A DNA stretch of 9,885 nt from Ferrithrix thermotolerans DSM 19514 (GTDB taxonomy: Bacteria; Actinomycetota; Acidimicrobiia; Acidimicrobiales; Ilumatobacteraceae). The notes beneath the pieces were generated by a model. That model searched no databases, was not told the origin of the DNA, and worked only from the letters and a program-made list of their open reading frames with translations. Both the position numbers and the translations under genes were made by a program. The DNA is taken from the NCBI GenBank assembly GCA_945860575.1, contig CAMAQQ010000030.1, forward strand, positions 1 through 9,885. Reading direction: 5' to 3'. Below, one piece after another: positions 5,396 to 9,885 of this stretch (position 1 is its first letter; each line of letters starts with the position of its first letter).

Positions 5396-8104
5396 TTACT
5401 CGGCGGATTCGTCGGTTGCGCTGGCTACTTTTGCGCCAGTTTTTGCTTTTTTAACCGTCTTTTTTATGGCTGCTTTTTTAACTGCTTTTTTAGCTGTATT
5501 TTTGTTCGTCTTACTAGCCGTCTTTTTCGCGATTGACTTTTTGGGTTTAGCAGCTTTTTTTGTTCGCTTTTTACTTGGGCCATTTGTTGCTGTGTAATCG
5601 CGACGAATCGCCAACAATTCAAATGCGCGCTCTGGCGTGACGAACTCGATGCGGTCACCACGCGTCAAACTTGCGTTTGTCTCGCCGTCAGTTACATAGG
5701 TGCCGAACTTTCCATCTTTGGCAACGACTGGTCGTTTGCTGACTGGGTCTACTCCGAATTCTTTTAGCGGAGGTTTAGCAGGCCCGCGCCGACCGAAGAC
5801 TCGTGGTTCGGCAAGTTTTGCCAAAGCAGCATCAATCGTGATTGTGAAAATCTGGTCTTCGCTTTCGAGTGTGCGACTGTCTTTACCTTTCGAGATGTAA
5901 GGGCCGTAGCGACCATTTTGCGCGGTAATGATTTCGCCGTCAACTGGGTCGGCGCCAACAGTTCGCGGCAATGAGAGAAGTTGAAGTGCTTCAACCATCG
6001 TTACATTTTCGATCGCCATCGTTTTGAATAACGAAATCATTTTCGGCTTCTCGAAATCTGGTGGTGGATTCTCGATCGTTCCCCATTGGACATAAGGACC
6101 GTATCGACCGGTTTTTAGAAAAACTTCAAGTCCGTCTAGTTCGCCGATTGGATCAATATATTTTGGCGCAGCCAACAAGGCGACGGCGATTTCGACATTT
6201 AATTCGTCAGGTGTCATTGTTTCTGGCACCGACGCGGTGTTGTCTCCACAGCGCACATATGGACCAAACTTGCCGGGACGCAGAACTATTTCTTCGCCGG
6301 TCGTTGGGTGCATGCCAACCGGAAACGCATTGAGTGCAGCGGCGTCAATATTGGCGATGTTGTGTTCTACAAGTGGCTTCAACCCCGGAAGTTCTTTGCC
6401 GTTGCCATAGTAAAATTCGCCAAGCCAAACTTCTTTGACGCGCAGACCTTGGGAAATTTCGTCGAGTTCTTCTTCAACAGTTGCAGTAAATTTATAGTCG
6501 ACCAATTCGGTGAAATGATTCTTCATCAGACGCACGACCGCAAACGCCGTCCATGACGGCACGATGGCTTGACCTTTTTTCCAGACATAGCCACGATTGA
6601 GAATTGTGCCGAGAATTGCCGCATATGTACTCGGTCGACCGATGCCGAGTTCTTCAAGTTTTTTGACGAGAGTTGGCTCGGTGTACCTAGCAGGTGGCGA
6701 AGTCATATGTCCATCGGCCGCATATTTGTCGATTTGAATGTTGTCGCCAACCTTCATTGCCGGAAGGAGCGCTTCTTTTTCTTCAGACTCAGTTTCGTCT
6801 TCTATTTCTTGATACGCCTGGCGATATCCAGCAAAATTAATTGTCGTGCCACTTGTTGAAAACTCGCAATCAGCCGCCGGTTCACAAGTTGCAGTTGCAC
6901 CGAGTTTGACGGTCACGGTGATGCCAGTGGCGTCTGCCATTTGTGATGCAAGCGTGCGTTGCCAAATAATTTTATAGAGAGCGAGTTCGCGGGCGTTTAC
7001 ATCGGCGGCGATTACTTCTGGGCTTCTGAGTGGAAGTGTTGGTCGAATCGCTTCGTGCGCTTCTTGGGCATTTTTTACTTTTGATTTATAGACGCGCGGC
7101 TCGGTAGAGAGAAAATCTTGACCAAACGCGGTAGTGATTTCTGATCTCACCGCGGCCAACGCATCGTCGGCAAGAATCACATTGTCGGTTCGCATGTAGG
7201 TGATGAAACCACCTTCGTAAAGTCCTTGGGCCAAACGCATTACTTCGCTAGCCGTAATGCGCAATTTGTTTCCACCTTCTTGTTGCAGAGTGCTAGTCAT
7301 AAATGGCGCTCGAGGCGATTTTCGATATGGGCGATCCTCGACACTACGAACTGTTAGATCTTTAGCGGCTAAGCCGTTAACTAGATCTGTGGCGCGCGCC
7401 TCGGTGACAACTATGACGCCTTCCTTGACGACGCCGAGTGAGTCAAAGTCTTTGCCCATTGCAATTCGGCTGCCATCGACAGATTGCAAACTTGCAGTAA
7501 AGATAGGAGTAGTCGCACTGGTGGCTTCGAGATCCCAGTAACCGGCCGCAACATGCGCCATTCGTTCTTCTTCGCGTTCGACAACCAAACGAATCGAAGG
7601 GCTTTGCACCCGACCTGCCGATAAACCGCGATTTACCTTGCGCCACAAGATCGGCGAAACTTCGTATCCGTAAAGGCGATCAAGAATTCGCCGTGCTTCG
7701 GCAGCATCGACAAGTTTGTAGTCAATATCCCGGGTGTGTTCGAGGGCTTCGCTGATCGCGGTTTTCGTGATCTCGTGAAACACCATGCGTTTCACGGGGA
7801 TTTTTGGTTTGAGATACTCCATCAGGTGAGCAGCAATCGCCTCACCCTCACGGTCTTCATCGGTTGCTAGATAAAGTTCGTCAGCGCCTTTGAGAAGCAC
7901 TTTAAGTTCTTTAATTATTTGCTCGCCACGCTCGGTTAGTTCGTAGTTTGGTTTAAAAGAGTTTTCAACATCAACTGATAACCCTTTGCTTGGAAGATCA
8001 GCAATGTGGCCGACCGATGCACGCACATCAAAACCGTCGCCAAGAAATTTTGAGATTGTTTTCGCCTTTGCTGGCGATTCGACTATTACGAGAGAGTTAG
8101 GCAT
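5396..8104 (-). CDS. topA: DNA topoisomerase I (type IA), actinobacterial form
   Basis: The 902-aa product relaxes negative supercoils through a transient 5'-phosphotyrosine strand break. The N-terminal TOPRIM domain has VESPAKAK (8-15, catalytic E9) and TDEDREGE (81-88, Mg2+ ligands D82 and D84). The active site is FITYMRTDN (300-308), with Y303 nucleophilic. From about 600 the C-terminus carries four topoisomerase repeats with GKFGPYV, GRYGPYV, GRYGPYI and GKFGTYV cores (611-617, 666-672, 731-737, 798-804). There are no zinc-finger cysteine sets. Residues 845-890 are a lysine/alanine-rich basic tail, as in mycobacterial TopA, where it aids DNA binding and processivity. The ATG at 8102-8104 has no clear Shine-Dalgarno site; a TTGACA at 8135-8140 would be consistent with a near-leaderless transcript. 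It is first in the topA-tmk-holB unit. Confidence 0.97.
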   Translation of the reverse strand: MPNSLVIVESPAKAKTISKFLGDGFDVRASVGHIADLPSKGLSVDVENSFKPNYELTERGEQIIKELKVLLKGADELYLATDEDREGEAIAAHLMEYLKPKIPVKRMVFHEITKTAISEALEHTRDIDYKLVDAAEARRILDRLYGYEVSPILWRKVNRGLSAGRVQSPSIRLVVEREEERMAHVAAGYWDLEATSATTPIFTASLQSVDGSRIAMGKDFDSLGVVKEGVIVVTEARATDLVNGLAAKDLTVRSVEDRPYRKSPRAPFMTSTLQQEGGNKLRITASEVMRLAQGLYEGGFITYMRTDNVILADDALAAVRSEITTAFGQDFLSTEPRVYKSKVKNAQEAHEAIRPTLPLRSPEVIAADVNARELALYKIIWQRTLASQMADATGITVTVKLGATATCEPAADCEFSTSGTTINFAGYRQAYQEIEDETESEEKEALLPAMKVGDNIQIDKYAADGHMTSPPARYTEPTLVKKLEELGIGRPSTYAAILGTILNRGYVWKKGQAIVPSWTAFAVVRLMKNHFTELVDYKFTATVEEELDEISQGLRVKEVWLGEFYYGNGKELPGLKPLVEHNIANIDAAALNAFPVGMHPTTGEEIVLRPGKFGPYVRCGDNTASVPETMTPDELNVEIAVALLAAPKYIDPIGELDGLEVFLKTGRYGPYVQWGTIENPPPDFEKPKMISLFKTMAIENVTMVEALQLLSLPRTVGADPVDGEIITAQNGRYGPYISKGKDSRTLESEDQIFTITIDAALAKLAEPRVFGRRGPAKPPLKEFGVDPVSKRPVVAKDGKFGTYVTDGETNASLTRGDRIEFVTPERAFELLAIRRDYTATNGPSKKRTKKAAKPKKSIAKKTASKTNKNTAKKAVKKAAIKKTVKKAKTGAKVASATDESAE

Positions 8105-8133
8105 GTTGTTTCATCGTGAGGTCAAGTATGGGC

Positions 8134-8162
8134 TTGTCAAGGATATCTGTTTTAGTTCAAAT
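8134..8162 (+). promoter_or_regulatory. Candidate rsgA promoter overlapping a minus-strand TTGACA (divergent intergenic region)
   Basis: The 93-bp gap between topA and rsgA has TTGTCA (8134-8139) and TCAAAT (8157-8162) with a 17-nt spacer on the plus strand, placing the start about 29 nt before rsgA. The same bases form the palindrome CTTGTCAAG (8133-8141), which gives TTGACA on the minus strand toward topA. The minus strand lacks a good -10, with only CACGAT or ACGATG at the right distance. A second CTTGAC lies 15 bp nearer topA. Confidence 0.3.
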
Positions 8163-8197
8163 GCACTATAGGTTGCGTCGGTAGCGTTAAAGACAAC

Positions 8198-9217
8198 ATG
8201 CGACATGATTTGCTGGCACTCGGATGGAATAACGCGTTTGAAGATGCAGCGAAAAAAATTGATGTGACTTTTATTATTGGTCGCATTAGTCGACTTGATC
8301 GTGGATGGAGCACTATCAAAGTGAGTGCATCATCTCAGCCAGATGGCTTGATTCGTGTGAGAAATATTGGTGCCGACGTTGCAGTTGGTGATTGGGTCGC
8401 GGTGACTCCCAACCATGATCGTGTCGAACAAGTTTTGCCGAGGTGCTCGGCACTAATCAGACGCGCATCATCTGACGCGGTGCGCGCCGAGCAACATGCT
8501 GTTGCGGCAAACATTGACACAGTATTTATAGTTCACGCGGCAACAAATGAATCAAATGAGCGCAGAGTTGAACGCGAACTCGTTTTGGCATTTGATAGTG
8601 GCGCGGTGCCGGTTTTGGTTTTGACCAAAAATGATCTGATTGATGCGACAGAACATATTGCGACACTGCGAAATGTCGCCCGAGTTTGTGGCATCGCCTG
8701 CCATGTTGTCAGTGGATTGACTGGTGACGGTTTAGATGAGTTGGCGAAATATGGCGAAAACCACAAGTCAGTTGCAATACTTGGTGCCAGTGGTGTCGGC
8801 AAGTCAACTTTGGTGAATCGGCTCGTAGGAACTACGAACCAACAAGTTGGTGAGGTTCGCGAGGGTGACCAACGCGGTCGGCATACGACTGTTGCCGCCG
8901 ATCTCGTGGCATTGCCCAATGGTGGCTGGCTGATTGACACACCTGGTTTGCGTGCAGTTAATTTGTGGACAAGTGGTCGTGGAATCGAGCGTGCTTTTGC
9001 TGACATCTTTCTGCTGGCTGAGCAATGCAAATTTCGCGACTGCAAACATCAAGACGAACCCAACTGTGCAGTAGTTGCAGCGATTAATCGTGGCGAACTA
9101 ACTCATGAGCGTCTCGAGAGTATGGGCCGATTGGTGGCCGAAGAACTAGCCCTAGAAGACGAGCAAAAAGTTCGTGTTCGAATGTCGAATCGAAAGGGTA
9201 TGCGAAAAATTAACTAG
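8198..9217 (+). CDS. rsgA: Ribosome small-subunit-dependent GTPase A (RsgA/YjeQ)
   Basis: This 339-aa circularly permuted GTPase acts late in 30S subunit assembly. An N-terminal OB-fold (about 25-85) is followed by the G motifs in permuted order: TKND (143-146, G4), GASGVGKST (196-204, G1), RGRHTT (226-231, G2 region) and DTPGLR (247-252, G3). The C-terminal zinc site is complete: C277, C282, H284, C290 in the C-x4-C-x-H-x5-C pattern. Length fits the family. The ATG at 8198 is followed by a plausible N-terminus, but its ribosome-binding site is weak. The gene is divergent from topA, and its stop overlaps the convergent TadE-like gene by 8 bp. Confidence 0.95.
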   Translation: MRHDLLALGWNNAFEDAAKKIDVTFIIGRISRLDRGWSTIKVSASSQPDGLIRVRNIGADVAVGDWVAVTPNHDRVEQVLPRCSALIRRASSDAVRAEQHAVAANIDTVFIVHAATNESNERRVERELVLAFDSGAVPVLVLTKNDLIDATEHIATLRNVARVCGIACHVVSGLTGDGLDELAKYGENHKSVAILGASGVGKSTLVNRLVGTTNQQVGEVREGDQRGRHTTVAADLVALPNGGWLIDTPGLRAVNLWTSGRGIERAFADIFLLAEQCKFRDCKHQDEPNCAVVAAINRGELTHERLESMGRLVAEELALEDEQKVRVRMSNRKGMRKIN

Positions 9218-9647
9218 AAGCCGGTATCTCACTTGGTGGTTCGCGGGGCATCGAAGAAGTTGCTTGCAAAGTGACATTGTTGAATAATCTGCCGATTATC
9301 GGAATGTTGATCTGGCGCTGATATCTAAGTGTGACTTGAGCAAGCGTTTCATTTAATTCGACATTGACATCAACCGGGTTGAGCGTGATTGAATTTTGAA
9401 CCGAATTTAGTGCAATTTGATTTGCGTTTTCGTCAGATACATCCCCGAGTGAAATTGCGCGCGCCGCAGTGCGAGCGGCATGACCGAGTGCGAGTTGATC
9501 GTTTGCAATGCTGCCAACTTGCACAACCGATAGTGAAAACAGAAATAGAAATGGAAGTACTAGAGCAAACTCGACTGTGGCTTGGCCAGATTCGCAAGTT
9601 GCGAGTTTGCGAACACGCTTCAAATTAGAACTGCTAGCCGACGGCAT
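9210..9647 (-). CDS. TadE-like pseudopilin / pilus assembly protein
   Basis: Starting at the ATG 9645-9647, the product has 145 aa. A basic N-terminus (KRVRK) leads to SGQATVEFALVLPFLFLF, the TadE signature. G21 followed by Q22 with E26 at +5 matches the prepilin-peptidase site (G|xxxxE), then comes one membrane segment and an extracytoplasmic domain of about 100 aa. TadE-type pseudopilins help assemble Tad/Flp pili at the membrane. The frame stays open upstream to 9716, but that part lies inside the pilin gene and is unlikely to be used. The chosen start overlaps the pilin gene end by 14 nt, suggesting coupled translation, although no Shine-Dalgarno site is clear. The TAA stop overlaps the end of rsgA, leaving no room for a terminator between them. 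Confidence 0.8.
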   Translation of the reverse strand: MPSASSSNLKRVRKLATCESGQATVEFALVLPFLFLFSLSVVQVGSIANDQLALGHAARTAARAISLGDVSDENANQIALNSVQNSITLNPVDVNVELNETLAQVTLRYQRQINIPIIGRLFNNVTLQATSSMPREPPSEIPASS

Positions 9648-9819
9648 CGGTGCGATCAAAGATGCCAGAAAGCACCGTGTCAAAGAGTTCTCCGATCCGT
9701 CCGGCACCGCCACCATCTGTCGCCCAGGCGATAACTAAAAGTGCAATTACTGCTGCGCCAAGCAATACAAGTGCATATTCGGTTGTGGCCTGGCCTGAGT
9801 CATTTTTAAATCTAAACAC
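9634..9819 (-). CDS. Flp-family type IVb pilin
   Basis: This 61-aa protein has a short basic leader (MFRFKNDSG), then QATTEYALVLLGAAVIALLV, a hydrophobic helix, and a short tail of about 25 residues. G9|Q10 with E14 and Y15 reproduces the Flp processing site G|xxxxEY, cut by a TadV/CpaA-type prepilin peptidase. Length fits Flp pilins (about 50-65 aa). The start is GTG (9817-9819); the frame upstream has no ATG before a stop, and the ribosome-binding site is weak. It overlaps the TadE-like gene downstream. The rest of the Tad secretion locus (ATPase, TadB/C) would be expected to the right of the window. A similar Flp/TadE group lies not far from topA in mycobacteria. Confidence 0.88.
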   Translation of the reverse strand: MFRFKNDSGQATTEYALVLLGAAVIALLVIAWATDGGGAGRIGELFDTVLSGIFDRTDAVG

Positions 9820-9885
9820 AAGAGTCGCTTTCGTTAGAAGAGTTGAGCAGAAACTGCCGAGAGTGAATTAACGACAAGTGGGACC
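9820..9885. other. Leader region upstream of the pilin gene, to the window edge
   Basis: These 66 bases lie upstream of the Flp-type pilin. No other gene is seen. A minus-strand TTGTCG occurs near 9872-9877, but no matching -10 is visible, so no promoter is called. Confidence 0.4.

Noticed and set aside
5313..5597. Plus-strand ORF of hydrophobic phenylalanine/alanine/leucine-rich sequence, membrane-protein-like
   Set aside because: It is the antisense reading of the lysine/alanine-rich tail of topA; poly-Lys codons read as Phe/Leu on the other strand.
8087..8116. Short leader peptide ATG AAA CAA CAT GCC TAA overlapping the topA start
   Set aside because: Five codons in a different frame, without a ribosome-binding site or attenuator-like structure; probably chance.
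8533..9045. 170-aa minus-strand ORF
   Set aside because: Antisense to rsgA, with a Ser/Pro/Thr-rich low-complexity composition typical of a shadow frame.
9648..9716. N-terminal extension of the TadE-like protein to 9716
   Set aside because: The extra residues come from inside the Flp pilin gene in another frame. The ATG at 9647 places the prepilin signal at a normal distance from the start.
1..9885. CRISPR array, IS element or toxin-antitoxin pair
   Set aside because: No regularly spaced repeats, transposase motifs or paired small toxin/antitoxin-like ORFs were found; the only long direct repeat is the tRNA-derived pair.

Overview
The window looks like chromosomal DNA of an actinobacterium (Actinomycetota), probably a lineage of lower G+C than is usual for the phylum. 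The main evidence is the topoisomerase I: it lacks the cysteine zinc fingers of the E. coli enzyme, carries C-terminal GxFGPYV-type repeats and ends in a long lysine/alanine tail, as in mycobacteria and streptomycetes. The topA-tmk-holB order beside Flp/TadE genes also fits actinobacteria. Genus and class cannot be fixed from this sequence; a streamlined aquatic lineage is a guess.

Layout. 1-257 (minus): 5' part of a class I SAM-dependent methyltransferase running off the window. 394-446: a copy of the 3' two thirds of a tRNA-Thr gene. 447-3569: an AT-rich segment with one intact gene (773-2821, minus), a large multi-pass membrane protein resembling GT-C-type envelope glycosyltransferases, flanked by a 326-bp stretch dense in inverted repeats and a 750-bp stretch holding decayed coding remnants. 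3572-3646 (minus): intact tRNA-Thr(CGT). 3682-8104 (minus): a tight topA-tmk-holB housekeeping operon that reads toward the tRNA. 8198-9217 (plus): rsgA, divergent from topA. 9210-9819 (minus): TadE-like pseudopilin and Flp-type pilin genes, convergent and overlapping with rsgA.

The main discovery candidate is the 394-3622 region. The 3' end of tRNA-Thr is repeated as a 53-bp direct repeat (52/53 identical) 3,176 bp away, the arrangement left by site-specific integration into the 3' end of a tRNA gene. The enclosed segment has no recognisable integrase and carries an envelope-type gene. The next gene beyond the repeat is a surface-polysaccharide-type methyltransferase. I infer a cassette of a hypervariable cell-surface island that grows by integration at tRNA-Thr.

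The core genes belong to replication (TopA topology, Tmk dTTP supply, HolB clamp loading), ribosome assembly (RsgA) and a Tad/Flp pilus. The sharp change from housekeeping operon to accessory DNA falls exactly at the tRNA.
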